A stretch of 38,420 nucleotides of DNA. Source: Candidatus Hatepunaea meridiana. Its GTDB lineage: Bacteria > Electryoneota > AABM5-125-24 > Hatepunaeales > Hatepunaeaceae. The position numbers and the translations under genes were made by a program. Positions within the stretch are counted from its first letter, which is position 1. Every line of letters starts with the position of its first letter. The notes under the pieces are model-generated. The model was not told the origin of the DNA and did no database searches. It saw only the letters and a list, made by a program, of their open reading frames with translations. Of the stretch, positions 25,219-33,330 are shown piece after piece. Where the stretch lies: contig JAVCDD010000184.1 of NCBI GenBank assembly GCA_030765125.1, positions 1 to 38,420 on the forward strand, given 5' to 3'.

Positions 25219-26379
25219 ATGAAAATCCACGAATATCAAGGAAAAGAAATATTACGCAAATACGGCGTAGCTGTTCCGGATGGAGGAGCGGCGTTTACTC
25301 CCGAAGAGGCAGAAGCGGTTGCTAAGCGCATCGGCAGTAAAAAGTTCGTAGTGAAAGCACAGATTCACGCTGGTGGTCGCGGCAAAGGCGGCGGAGTCAA
25401 GCTTGCTGATTCACATGAAGAGGTAAAACAGTTAGCCGATCAGATTCTCGGTATGACGTTGGTAACCCATCAAACCGGACCTGAAGGTCGATTTGTTAAA
25501 CGGCTCCTGGTTGAAGAGGGTGCAAATATAGCGCGAGAACTGTACGCTGGCATAGTTCTCGACCGCGAGAGCGCTGCCGATGTGATTATGGTTTCTACCG
25601 AAGGCGGTGTTGAAATCGAGAAGGTGGCTGCGGAAACTCCGGAACTAATCTTCAAAGTTAAAGTTGACCCGGCAGTCGGGCTGCGTCCTTTCCAAGTCAG
25701 ACAGCTTGCTTATGCTTTGAAACTTGAAGGCAGCCAGATAAAATCAGCAGTCAAGTTTATCAACGCTCTCTACAAAGCATACAAAGAAACGGATGCCTCG
25801 ATGGCGGAAATCAATCCTTTGGTAGTTACTGAAGAAGGTGAAGTCATCGCGCTTGACGCCAAGATGAACTTTGACGACAACGCCCTTTTCCGGCATAAGG
25901 ACTTAGTTGAATTTCGCGATCTCGAAGAGGAAGAACCTGCTGAGATAGAAGCTTCCAAATACGATCTCAATTACATTAAACTCGACGGCAACGTCGGCTG
26001 TATGGTCAACGGCGCCGGTCTGGCTATGGCTACTATGGACATCATCAAATTAGCGGGTGGCGAACCTGCTAATTTCCTGGATGTCGGTGGTAGCGCCAGC
26101 GCAGAAACGGTTAAAGCCGGTTTCGAGATCATCATCAGCGATCCAAACGTTAAAGCCGTATTGATTAACATCTTCGGTGGCATCGTTCGTTGCGACAGGG
26201 TTGCACAGGGTGTGATTGACGCTCTGAGTGATCTTCAAGTGAACATCCCGGTGGTAGTTAGACTGGCGGGAACGAATTCGGAAGAAGCTGCAAGGATGCT
26301 GAGAGAGTCTCCGCTTGAGTTTATTGTTGCTGATGATTTTAATGATGGGGCTCAGAAGGTGGTTGGGACGGTGGCTTAG
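25219..26379 (+). CDS. sucC: Succinate-CoA ligase (ADP-forming), beta subunit
   Basis: Forms, with SucD, the enzyme interconverting succinyl-CoA and succinate with synthesis of ATP or GTP. It has the ATP-grasp start [37 protein letters not shown] (nucleotide binding), [20 protein letters not shown] (metal site) and the C-terminal ligase part [20 protein letters not shown] and [10 protein letters not shown]. Length 386 residues is typical. No obvious ribosome site. Remarkably, sucD does not follow directly: two regulatory-looking genes lie between, and the sucC stop codon TAG overlaps the ribosome site of the first of them. Confidence 0.95.
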   Translation: MKIHEYQGKEILRKYGVAVPDGGAAFTPEEAEAVAKRIGSKKFVVKAQIHAGGRGKGGGVKLADSHEEVKQLADQILGMTLVTHQTGPEGRFVKRLLVEEGANIARELYAGIVLDRESAADVIMVSTEGGVEIEKVAAETPELIFKVKVDPAVGLRPFQVRQLAYALKLEGSQIKSAVKFINALYKAYKETDASMAEINPLVVTEEGEVIALDAKMNFDDNALFRHKDLVEFRDLEEEEPAEIEASKYDLNYIKLDGNVGCMVNGAGLAMATMDIIKLAGGEPANFLDVGGSASAETVKAGFEIIISDPNVKAVLINIFGGIVRCDRVAQGVIDALSDLQVNIPVVVRLAGTNSEEAARMLRESPLEFIVADDFNDGAQKVVGTVA

Positions 26380-26387
26380 GAATAATG
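26378..26387 (+). promoter_or_regulatory. Ribosome site overlapping sucC stop
   Basis: AGGA at 26378-26381 shares bases with the sucC stop TAG (26377-26379) and precedes the ATG at 26385 by three bases. Translation of the inserted ATPase gene is therefore probably coupled to sucC. Confidence 0.6.
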
Positions 26388-27263
26388 GTAACCTTTAAGT
26401 TCCCATCTAAAATAGATATTGCTGATATTTCAGAATTTCAGGAACAAGAAAAGCAAATCAGGGAATGTGAAGATGAAGAAATAGACTTCGATTTTTCCGA
26501 TATAGATCTCGTTTTTCCCTTTTCCGCATGTTTCATTGCGAAGCTTTTTGATGTAGTCATCGAGAATGGGCAAGCAGGGAAAGTTTATTTGCCAAAACGT
26601 TCTTCTATACTTTCACAATTTCATAGAATTGGACTTGATACTTTCCTTGATAAGAAACAGTTAATCAAGGAAGAATCCGTTCCAAATATACTGATTCAGC
26701 GGATAATATCTTCGAGTAATAGTTTTACAAGTGGGCTTGTGAAATTAATTGAAGAACAGATTACATTACCGCGCTGGATTAAGGAATCTGTTTATTTTGC
26801 AGTTCATGAGTTACTATTAAATGTTGATAAACACTGCGATGTTCAACAAGGTAATTACATTTGTATTAATACTATACCAACAAAACGATTGATTCATATC
26901 TGCGTTTTGGATAGCGGAATAGGAATACTTCAGTCTTTTAAGAAAAATCCTGATTATGGTTATTTGAATAATGATCTTGAAGCAATACATAAAAGTTTGG
27001 AATATGGTGTATCAAGCATTAGAGACACTGAAAGAGGTATCGGTCTCAATAATCTATTGCAATTGGTGAATAGCAATAATGGTGAAATGCAAATAGTATC
27101 AGGATTTGGAATGATTGAAGTGCGATCGGGACAAATAAGTAATAAATCCTTAAAATACAGCTACCAAGGAACTATTGTGAATTTGTATTTAAACATTGAC
27201 GAAGGATTTAAACCGACGTTTAACGATTGGGAAGCGGGATACGAGAAATGGATAGTCTTATAA
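26385..27263 (+). CDS. Histidine-kinase-like ATPase with N-terminal STAS-like region
   Basis: A 292-residue soluble protein. Residues about 30-90 (IDFDFSDIDLVFPFSACFIA, KVYLPKRSSILSQFHRIGL) resemble a STAS-like domain; 120-272 form a GHKL/HATPase domain with N-box FAVHELLLNVDKHC (138-151, Glu142 and Asn146), G1 box VLDSGIGI (174-181) and G2 box RGIGLNNLLQLV (217-228). There is no phospho-acceptor His domain, receiver or membrane segment, so it is not a classical sensor kinase; anti-sigma-type serine kinases such as RsbW/SpoIIAB are a closer analogy. Sampled rows are about 30-33% G+C against 62-63% in sucC/sucD rows. It lies between sucC and sucD and overlaps the STAS-like gene by 16 bases. 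Function not known. Confidence 0.82.
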   Translation: MVTFKFPSKIDIADISEFQEQEKQIRECEDEEIDFDFSDIDLVFPFSACFIAKLFDVVIENGQAGKVYLPKRSSILSQFHRIGLDTFLDKKQLIKEESVPNILIQRIISSSNSFTSGLVKLIEEQITLPRWIKESVYFAVHELLLNVDKHCDVQQGNYICINTIPTKRLIHICVLDSGIGILQSFKKNPDYGYLNNDLEAIHKSLEYGVSSIRDTERGIGLNNLLQLVNSNNGEMQIVSGFGMIEVRSGQISNKSLKYSYQGTIVNLYLNIDEGFKPTFNDWEAGYEKWIVL

Positions 27264-27589
27264 CAATAAAAATAAAAGATTTGCTAATTGTCGAAATGTC
27301 AAGGGAAGAAGGCGCAATTGTGCGATCTTTAATACTTCAATTATGGAATCAATGTGAGAATATTGTATTAGATTTTAAGGATGTGACATTTGCATCTATT
27401 TCCTTCCTTGATGAGGCTATTGCAAAGATTTTTTTAGACAAACCGAGTAATGAGGTCTTTGCAAAACTTAAGATTGTTGAAATAACAGAAACAAAAAGAA
27501 ACTTCCTTATTAGTATGGCATCATCAAGAAACAAACAATTCATTAAAAACAAAAAGGAAAAAGCAAACCTTGAGCATATTAGTAGATAA
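27248..27589 (+). CDS. Small STAS-like protein (DUF4325-like)
   Basis: About 113 residues from the ATG at 27248, overlapping the end of the ATPase gene by 16 bases (a start at 27227 is also open). The strand pattern [25 protein letters not shown] matches a STAS-like fold: a central strand with DFKDV followed by S-x-SFLDEA at the position where anti-sigma antagonists carry their regulatory Ser. This protein together with the ATPase recalls an RsbV/RsbW-type pair, though the fold family here is closer to DUF4325. Its last codons lie inside the start of sucD: the sucD ribosome site (27555-27560) and TTG start (27570) are within this gene, a 20-base overlap. Low G+C like its partner. Confidence 0.8.
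   Translation: MDSLITIKIKDLLIVEMSREEGAIVRSLILQLWNQCENIVLDFKDVTFASISFLDEAIAKIFLDKPSNEVFAKLKIVEITETKRNFLISMASSRNKQFIKNKKEKANLEHISR
27555..27572 (+). promoter_or_regulatory. Ribosome site and TTG start of sucD inside the STAS-like gene
   Basis: AGGAAA at 27555-27560 precedes the TTG at 27570 by nine bases. No ATG is available near the conserved sucD N-terminus, so TTG is the start. Confidence 0.7.
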
Positions 27590-28442
27590 CGATACCCGCG
27601 TCGTCGTTCAGGGTATAACGGGCGGCGAGGGAACATTTCACACCGGACAGATGCTGGAATACGGCACTAAGGTCGTAGCTGGTGTTACACCGGGTAAAGG
27701 TGGATTGAAACACCTCGACGTGCCGGTATTTAATACGGTTGCAGATGCTGTCAATGAAGCTGGCGCAAACACGTCCTGTATATTTGTCCCGCCACCGTTT
27801 GCGGCTGACGCAATTATGGAAGCGGCTGGCGCTGGTATTAAATTGGTCATCTGCATCACGGAGGGCATCCCGACAAGAGATATGGTCGAAGTAGACGAAT
27901 ATCTAAGAGACCGTCCAACAAGATACATAGGTCCTAATTGCCCCGGAGCCATTTCACCAGGTAAAGCTAAAGTTGGCATTATGCCGGCTTTCATTCATAA
28001 GCCTGGGAATATTGGCTTGATTTCCCGCTCCGGAACGTTGACTTATGAAGCCGTCGGGCAATTAACAGCGCTTGATCTTGGTCAATCCACTTGCATAGGC
28101 ATCGGTGGTGATCCGATTGTCGGCAGTAGTTTTATTGATTTACTGTCGCTTTTCCAGGATGATCCGGATACCGAGGCTATGGTAATGATCGGTGAAATCG
28201 GTGGGAATGCTGAAGAGAAAGCAGCCCAATTCATCGCAGAAAACGTTACCAAACCTGTAGTTGCCTTCATCGCCGGACAAACAGCTCCTCCCGGGCGCAG
28301 AATGGGACACGCTGGCGCTATTATCGCTGGTGGAAAAGGAACCGCTGCCGATAAGATCAGTGCTCTTAAAGAAGTAGGTGTGCATGTCGCAGAGAGCCCG
28401 GCTGAAATAGGCATTACTATGAAAAACGCACTGGCTAAATAA
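27570..28442 (+). CDS. sucD: Succinate-CoA ligase, alpha subunit
   Basis: The CoA-binding and phosphohistidine-bearing partner of SucC. N-terminal Rossmann CoA site [20 protein letters not shown] (12-31; GTFHT in place of the more common GKQGTFH order is normal), [27 protein letters not shown] and the phospho-histidine loop [17 protein letters not shown] near residue 245 are intact. 290 residues is the usual length. It starts with TTG within the preceding STAS-like gene, so all four genes sucC to sucD form one transcript. The kor genes follow after a 195-base gap containing a repeat. Confidence 0.95.
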   Translation: MSILVDNDTRVVVQGITGGEGTFHTGQMLEYGTKVVAGVTPGKGGLKHLDVPVFNTVADAVNEAGANTSCIFVPPPFAADAIMEAAGAGIKLVICITEGIPTRDMVEVDEYLRDRPTRYIGPNCPGAISPGKAKVGIMPAFIHKPGNIGLISRSGTLTYEAVGQLTALDLGQSTCIGIGGDPIVGSSFIDLLSLFQDDPDTEAMVMIGEIGGNAEEKAAQFIAENVTKPVVAFIAGQTAPPGRRMGHAGAIIAGGKGTAADKISALKEVGVHVAESPAEIGITMKNALAK

Positions 28443-28483
28443 TTTTTGCCGCAGAGATCGCAAAGAACACAAAGTAAGTATCT

Positions 28484-28558
28484 CATTTTGCAAACGAAGT
28501 GAAGCAATCTTATAAAGATAGTTTACTAAAGAGATTGCTTCGTTACGCTCGCAAAATG
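28484..28558. repeat. Inverted repeat, AGATTGCTTCG...CGCAAAATG family
   Basis: Arms 28484-28510 and 28532-28558 pair over about 22 of 27 positions (CATTTTGC and GAAGCAATCT ends are perfect). It lies between sucD and korD and resembles repeats commonly seen between genes in many bacterial genomes. Confidence 0.75.
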
Positions 28559-28637
28559 GAGGTATTTCAACGGTAATATAATTACCCATAGAGAAATCAA
28601 TGCAAATACTTTTAACATAAGGTATTGAAAAAAACAA

Positions 28638-28982
28638 ATGAGTGATAATAATAAACCTGACCTCACAACAGCAACTATCAGCGAAGAATCGGCTGGACTG
28701 GCGGAGGATACGGTACATAGCATAACCCACGATGGTAGAACGACGGTTACTATTCACCGGCACTATTGCAAGGGTTGTGAAATTTGCGCCGAAGTCTGCC
28801 CTAAAGACGTGCTGCAAATGGTAGTTGCACTTGACCGCTGGGAGGGTGCAATCGTCGAAGTGGTGAACATTGATAACTGCAACGCCTGTATGCTATGCGA
28901 ATATCAATGTCCAGATTTCGCCATCGAGGTGACCAGCATTAGAAAAGAACGTAGAAAAAAGGAGAAGAAGGCAGTTGGATAA
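28638..28982 (+). CDS. korD: 2-oxoacid:ferredoxin oxidoreductase, ferredoxin (delta) subunit
   Basis: A 114-residue iron-sulfur protein with two 4Fe-4S motifs, CKGCEICAEVCP (about 49-60) and CNACMLCEYQCP (about 82-93), preceded by an acidic, probably flexible 40-residue extension. It carries electrons from the catalytic KorAB pair to free ferredoxin. It is the first gene of korDABC and overlaps korA by 8 bases. Confidence 0.92.
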   Translation: MSDNNKPDLTTATISEESAGLAEDTVHSITHDGRTTVTIHRHYCKGCEICAEVCPKDVLQMVVALDRWEGAIVEVVNIDNCNACMLCEYQCPDFAIEVTSIRKERRKKEKKAVG

Positions 28983-30126
28983 TACAGATAAAAAAGAACG
29001 CCAAGTTGTCTTCTGGCCTGGCAATATTGTTGCAGCTGAAGCTGCAATCGCTGCAGGGTGCCGGTTCTTTGCCGGATACCCGATTACTCCATCTTCAGAA
29101 ATTGCCCATGTGATGTCAAAACGTCTCCCCGAAGTAGGCGGAAGATTCATCCAGATGGAAGACGAAATAGCAGCAATGGGCGCGCTTATCGGCGCTTCGT
29201 TGACTGGTGAAAAGGTATTAACGGCTACCAGTGGTCCTGGTTTCTCACTTAAACAGGAGAACATCGGTTTTGCCAGCTTTATTGAAGTGCCCTGTGTGAT
29301 TATAAACGTAATGCGCGGCGGTCCCTCGACAGGTCTTCCGACGGCGCTTGGTCAATCAGACGTTATGCAGGCTCGCTGGGGTACGCACGGCGATCGTCCT
29401 GTAATTGCTATAACTCCATCTTACCTGGATGAAGTTTATACTGAGATCATAAGAGCCTTCAACCTGGCAGAGATACTGCGTATGCCGGTTTACATATTGT
29501 TAGATGAAGTACTCGGTCATCTTTCTGAAAGGCTTGAGATTCCTGATCCTTCAGAGTATGAATTGCTTGAACGTCCCCGACCAACTGTTCCGCCCGAGGA
29601 ATATAAACCTTATGATAGTTCTTTTGGCGATGTACCGCCAATGGCGGATTACTTTACCGGCTATCGATGGCATACAACTGGTCTTAATCACGATCAAACC
29701 GGTTTTCCAACGACTGATCCCAAAATATGTCAATTTGAAGAAGAACGGATGGAACGGAAGGTTTCTCAGAATCTTGATAAGATCATAAGCTATGATGAGT
29801 TTATGACTGAAGATGCTGAAATCGGTATTTTCGCATTTGGTTCAACAGCGCGGGCAGCTATGGTTGCCGTCAGTGATGCTCGTGAAAAAGGAATAAAAGC
29901 CGGTTTACTAAGAGCGATTACACTTTGGCCATTCCCGGAAGAACCGGTTAGAAAGTTCAGTAAACAGGTTAAAGGAATCGTTGTTCCGGAAGCCAATCTC
30001 GGTCAAATGATTTATGAAGTTGAGAGAGTTATCGGATGTAATTGTCCGGTAGTGGGTGTAAACAAAGTCGGTGGTGTACCAATTTACCCAGGTGAAATAT
30101 TGGCTAAGATAGAGGAGTTAGCATAA
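28975..30126 (+). CDS. korA: 2-oxoacid:ferredoxin oxidoreductase, alpha subunit
   Basis: The 383-residue subunit containing the pyrimidine-binding part of the thiamine diphosphate site. GNIVAAEAAIAAGCRFFAGYPITPSSEI (start of the domain), the glutamate in QMEDEIAAMGALIGASLTG and the GPGFSLKQENIGFA and RGGPSTGLPTA loops are present; the C-terminal transketolase-C-like domain includes FGSTARAAMVAV. Start is TTG at 28975 with GGAG 10 bases upstream, overlapping korD. Next to sucCD the substrate is most probably 2-oxoglutarate/succinyl-CoA; 2-oxoisovalerate cannot be excluded. The stop TAA overlaps the korB ATG by one base. Confidence 0.93.
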   Translation: MDNTDKKERQVVFWPGNIVAAEAAIAAGCRFFAGYPITPSSEIAHVMSKRLPEVGGRFIQMEDEIAAMGALIGASLTGEKVLTATSGPGFSLKQENIGFASFIEVPCVIINVMRGGPSTGLPTALGQSDVMQARWGTHGDRPVIAITPSYLDEVYTEIIRAFNLAEILRMPVYILLDEVLGHLSERLEIPDPSEYELLERPRPTVPPEEYKPYDSSFGDVPPMADYFTGYRWHTTGLNHDQTGFPTTDPKICQFEEERMERKVSQNLDKIISYDEFMTEDAEIGIFAFGSTARAAMVAVSDAREKGIKAGLLRAITLWPFPEEPVRKFSKQVKGIVVPEANLGQMIYEVERVIGCNCPVVGVNKVGGVPIYPGEILAKIEELA

Positions 30127-30947
30127 TGGCAGCGCCATACACTAAATACTTACGAATGAACCGAATTCCACATATGTGGTGTCCCGGTTGCGGAATTGGC
30201 ATCATTGTTAAAGCATTAACACGCGCTTTCGATGCATTGGAATGGTCTCCTGATGATCTTGCGTTAATTTCCGGTATTGGCTGTACTTCTCGAGCGCCCG
30301 GCTATATGAATATGCATACCCTGCATACAACGCATGGTCGAGCAATAAGTTTTGCCACCGGTGTCAAGTTTGCCAGACCGAATAAACATGTAGTTGTAAT
30401 CTCTGGAGATGGCGATGCTTCGGCAATCGGAGGGAATCATCTCATACATGCTTGTCGCCGTAACATAGACATGACACTTGTGATAGTAAACAATTTCATT
30501 TACGGGATGACCGGTGGACAATATTCACCGACTACACCCGTGGGCGCACGCGCTGCTACATCTCCTTGGGGAAACATTGACATACCCTTTAATATTGCTG
30601 AACTTGCAAAGGGCGCTGGAGCTTCGTATGTCGCTCGCGGTCACGTAGGATCCGGCGTTCAACTTGAACGACTCATTCGTGGCGGTCTGGACCATAAAGG
30701 TTTCTCTGTTATAGAAGTTCTATCCAACTGCCATACGCAGTATGGCAGGCGTAACCGCCTGGCAGATCCGATTGATCTGATTGACCATATTGCCAAGAGT
30801 ACTGTCAATATCCGTAAAGCTGCCAAGATGAGCGATGGGGATATGGAAGGTAAATATTTCGTTGGCTTGATTCACAAGGATGAGAACCGTCGGGAATACT
30901 GTAAAGGCTACGAGCAAGTCATAGAACGCGCTCAAATGTCAAAGTAA
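30126..30947 (+). CDS. korB: 2-oxoacid:ferredoxin oxidoreductase, beta subunit
   Basis: The 273-residue thiamine-diphosphate-binding subunit. MWCPGCGIGIIVKAL gives the N-terminal CxxC signature, GIGCTSRAPGYM and THGRAISFATGVK line the active site, and the cofactor motif GDGDASAIGGNHLIHACRRN ... NNFIYGMTGGQ is complete. Works in the cytoplasm with KorA, KorC and KorD. The one-base overlap with korA suggests coupling. A long inverted repeat separates it from korC. Confidence 0.95.
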   Translation: MAAPYTKYLRMNRIPHMWCPGCGIGIIVKALTRAFDALEWSPDDLALISGIGCTSRAPGYMNMHTLHTTHGRAISFATGVKFARPNKHVVVISGDGDASAIGGNHLIHACRRNIDMTLVIVNNFIYGMTGGQYSPTTPVGARAATSPWGNIDIPFNIAELAKGAGASYVARGHVGSGVQLERLIRGGLDHKGFSVIEVLSNCHTQYGRRNRLADPIDLIDHIAKSTVNIRKAAKMSDGDMEGKYFVGLIHKDENRREYCKGYEQVIERAQMSK

Positions 30948-30949
30948 TA

Positions 30950-31118
30950 ATAAGTAAACAAGTAAGCAGGTAAGCAAGTGAGCAAGTGAACAAGTTATAA
31001 GTTCCAATTACGATCTTCTGACAAAATGAGAACTTCTTTAGAAGACCCTAATTTAACTTCCAAACTTTTTTACTTTCTTACTTTCTTACTTGCTTACATG
31101 TGAACTTGCTAACTTAGG
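30950..31118. repeat. Inverted repeat of tandem GTAAGCAA/GTGAGCAA units
   Basis: Left arm (30953-30996) is a run of variants of AAGTAAGCA, and the right arm (about 31070-31118) is its approximate reverse complement, with CTTACTTGCTTACATGTGAA. It occupies the korB-korC gap inside an operon, and ends beside the AGGAAAATA ribosome site of korC. Confidence 0.8.
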
Positions 31119-31124
31119 AAAATA

Positions 31125-31673
31125 ATGAACGATCATTTTGAAGCACGATTCGCCGCGGTAGGAGGGCAGGGGATACTTCTGGCTGGCGATATTATTGCTG
31201 AAGCGGCTATCAGCTTTGAAGGCAAATATGCCGTTGACAGCCCCACATATACAGCCCAGGTTCGCGGAGGACCTACTAAGGTTGATGTTATAATAGACTC
31301 AAAACGAATAGAATTTACCCGCACAACAGCAATTGATTTTATGTTATGTCTATCACAGAATTCCTGGAATCGATTTGGTTTCGATCTTAAAGAAAACTGT
31401 ATAGTCCTGATAGATCCTTCGCTGGTTTTTGAGGTAGATGAAGAACGTTATCGCGTTTACCGGCTGCCGATTATCGAGATCACCAAGAAAGGTCTGAAGA
31501 AAATGGTTTACACCAGCGCGGTATCTCTGGGAGCTATGGCTGGGTTGACATCATACCTAAAACCGGATTCAATCAAAAAGGCATTGCTGAAGAAAGCGCC
31601 GCGTGGCACAGAAGAACCCAATATGAAAGCCTTTGATCTTGGGTTTGAAGCAGTAAGAGAATTAATGAAGTAG
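31125..31673 (+). CDS. korC: 2-oxoacid:ferredoxin oxidoreductase, gamma subunit
   Basis: The 182-residue gamma subunit, with the FAAVGGQGILLAGDIIAEAA (10-29) start and TAQVRGGPTKVDVIID that contribute to CoA-substrate handling. KorC completes the four-subunit enzyme. Ribosome site AGGAAAATA directly before the ATG. The stop TAG is followed without gap by a GTAG-type repeat at 31671-31734. Confidence 0.93.
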   Translation: MNDHFEARFAAVGGQGILLAGDIIAEAAISFEGKYAVDSPTYTAQVRGGPTKVDVIIDSKRIEFTRTTAIDFMLCLSQNSWNRFGFDLKENCIVLIDPSLVFEVDEERYRVYRLPIIEITKKGLKKMVYTSAVSLGAMAGLTSYLKPDSIKKALLKKAPRGTEEPNMKAFDLGFEAVRELMK

Positions 31674-31734
31674 CGTATACGTCCCTGCCTGCGAGAACAT
31701 ACAAGCACGGAAGCTTACACTACTCTATAAGGAA
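31671..31734. repeat. Inverted repeat pair, GTAG...CCCTGCCTGCG family, at korC stop
   Basis: GTAGCGTATACGTCCCTGCC begins with the TAG stop codon of korC. The right arm in reverse complement reads TAGAGTAGTGTAAGCTTCCG. It fills the 66-base gap to ndk. Confidence 0.75.
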
Positions 31735-31739
31735 CAAAT

Positions 31740-32168
31740 ATGGAACGAACGCTTTTAATTATAAAACCTGATGGTGTAAAAAAACATCTTATCGGTACAA
31801 TTCTAAAAATGGTTGAAGCATCCGGTCTAACAATCAAATCCTTGCGTATGCTTCGACTTGATCGTAATACCGCTGGACGATTCTATGCGGTTCACCGTAA
31901 AAGACCTTTCTATCAAAGTTTAGTAGAATATATGACATCCGGTCCGGTTGTTACAGTTGCGCTTGAAGGAGCAAATGCAGTAACCAGATTACGTGACCTC
32001 AACGGAGACACTAATCCTGCCAAAGCTAAAGATGGGACAATCAGACGTTTATATGGAGACAGCATCGAGGTAAACACCGTCCATGGTTCTGATTCAGCGG
32101 AAAATGGAATAATTGAAACATCTTTCTTCTTCAGCGCATCTGAACTTGAAATGGTATCTAAGGAATAA
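31740..32168 (+). CDS. ndk: Nucleoside diphosphate kinase
   Basis: A 142-residue cytoplasmic enzyme transferring gamma-phosphate between nucleotides. [39 protein letters not shown] and the catalytic histidine motif NTVHGSDS (about 113-120) are all present. ATG preceded by AAGGAACAAAT. It can use GTP or ATP made by SucCD. The dehydrogenase gene begins two bases after its stop. Confidence 0.96.
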   Translation: MERTLLIIKPDGVKKHLIGTILKMVEASGLTIKSLRMLRLDRNTAGRFYAVHRKRPFYQSLVEYMTSGPVVTVALEGANAVTRLRDLNGDTNPAKAKDGTIRRLYGDSIEVNTVHGSDSAENGIIETSFFFSASELEMVSKE

Positions 32169-32170
32169 TA

Positions 32171-33142
32171 ATGACGGAAGAAAAGCTTAGTAGTATCATT
32201 GATAACGCCTCAACTGATAATTACAATGATGAGATTGATCATCTTGTCGTTATCGGTGGCGGCACTATGGGAATGGGTATTTCCATAGCAGCAGCCAGGC
32301 GTAAAGTCGAGGTTCTTCTGGTTGAGAAGAATGATACGACTCTTTCACGTTCACTGAAAGAAATATCAGATAGTCTCGACAAAGAAATCGCTCGCTGGGC
32401 ATTGACTGAATCCGAGAAAAACAGCATAATGTCTCAAATTAAAGGCGCTGTGAATTTTTCTGAGATAACTAATCAGCGCTATGTAATTGAGGCTTTGACT
32501 GAAAATTTAGAACTAAAAATGAATGTTTTTAGTGAGCTTGACAAGTATTGCGTTCCTGAAGCTATCTTCATTTCAAATACTTCAACATTATCAATAACAG
32601 AAATCGCCACTGCAACGGATCGTCCGGATCGCGTTATTTGTATGCACTTTTTGAGCCCGGTGCCGAAAGTAAAGTTAATTGAGATTGTTAAGGGACTAAA
32701 TACATCTGCCGAGACGTTTCACAAGGCTATTGCCTTAGCAGATAAGCTTGAACGAACCGCCATTGAAGTATTTGAGTCGCCTGGTTATGTTACAACGCGC
32801 GTTATGATACCAATGGTGAACGAAGCGATTCAGGTTCTTATGGAAGGTATTGCTACTGCGGAAGATATTGATACAGCGATTAGTCTTGGATATGAACTGA
32901 AGCATGGTCCGTTAGCGATGGCTGATAACATTGGACTCGATCAGATTCTCAATTGGTTGGAAACGTTGTTCCGTGACCTCGGCGATTATAAATACCGCCC
33001 TTGCCCTTTATTGAAGATGCTGGTCAGAGCAGGACATCTGGGCGTTAAAACAGGACAAGGCTTTTATCAGTATGATGAAAAAGGTGTTATGATTCCCGGT
33101 TCCGGTCGAATGGCAGCGGCTTATGAACGGTTTGTTAAATAA
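32171..33142 (+). CDS. 3-hydroxyacyl-CoA (3-hydroxybutyryl-CoA) dehydrogenase
   Basis: A 323-residue NAD-dependent enzyme oxidising 3-hydroxyacyl-CoA to 3-oxoacyl-CoA. Rossmann motif [12 protein letters not shown] (26-37), STLSITEIA, the catalytic histidine in [19 protein letters not shown], and the C-terminal domain [14 protein letters not shown] and [16 protein letters not shown] 22-residue acidic N-terminal extension precedes the fold. It could act in butyrate or amino-acid fermentation, or, as 3-hydroxybutyryl-CoA dehydrogenase, in a carbon fixation cycle; no thiolase or enoyl-CoA hydratase is in the window. It is joined to ndk (2-base gap) with an AGGAATAATA ribosome site. Confidence 0.92.
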   Translation: MTEEKLSSIIDNASTDNYNDEIDHLVVIGGGTMGMGISIAAARRKVEVLLVEKNDTTLSRSLKEISDSLDKEIARWALTESEKNSIMSQIKGAVNFSEITNQRYVIEALTENLELKMNVFSELDKYCVPEAIFISNTSTLSITEIATATDRPDRVICMHFLSPVPKVKLIEIVKGLNTSAETFHKAIALADKLERTAIEVFESPGYVTTRVMIPMVNEAIQVLMEGIATAEDIDTAISLGYELKHGPLAMADNIGLDQILNWLETLFRDLGDYKYRPCPLLKMLVRAGHLGVKTGQGFYQYDEKGVMIPGSGRMAAAYERFVK

Positions 33143-33172
33143 GAGTTCAGAGTCCAGCCTTTAGGCTGTTAG
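33143..33172 (+). repeat. CAGCC-TTTA-GGCTG hairpin repeat
   Basis: GTTCAGAGTCCAGCCTTTAG continuing GCTG, starting on the base after the dehydrogenase stop codon. Relative to 2841-2865, the stem is changed on both sides (CACGC/GCGTG to CAGCC/GGCTG) while the loop and the AGAGTCCA lead are kept. Confidence 0.7.
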
Positions 33173-33199
33173 AAATATGGGGACAGTATACTTATTTTA
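33173..33199 (+). repeat. Single arm of the GGGGACAGTATACC repeat
   Basis: AAATATGGGGACAGTATACT followed by TATTTTA matches the left arm of 21174-21265 with a few substitutions; its partner arm is missing. Confidence 0.7.
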
Positions 33200-33240
33200 T
33201 AAGTGCTCTATATTTCATTCAATATTTACATAATCCGTTT

Positions 33241-33287
33241 AATCTGCTGTGAATCTTGTCCTCGTCGAATTTCATTCACAGCAGATT
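33241..33287. repeat. 14-bp perfect inverted repeat AATCTGCTGTGAAT
   Basis: AATCTGCTGTGAAT at 33241-33254 and its exact reverse complement at 33274-33287, continuing imperfectly outward (TCTGC/GCAGA). Related to the CGCAGATTACGC family. Confidence 0.8.
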
Positions 33288-33330
33288 GAGCAGATCTAGC
33301 AGATGGAATAACAGATACTAACAAAAAAGA

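Noticed and set aside
26385..27589. Classical two-component system in the sucCD operon
   Set aside because: The ATPase has no phospho-acceptor histidine domain and there is no receiver domain; the pair fits an ATPase/STAS-type partnership better.
28140..28817. 225-residue open frame on the minus strand across sucD and korD
   Set aside because: Antisense of two clear genes and a repeat, with no recognisable domain or ribosome site.
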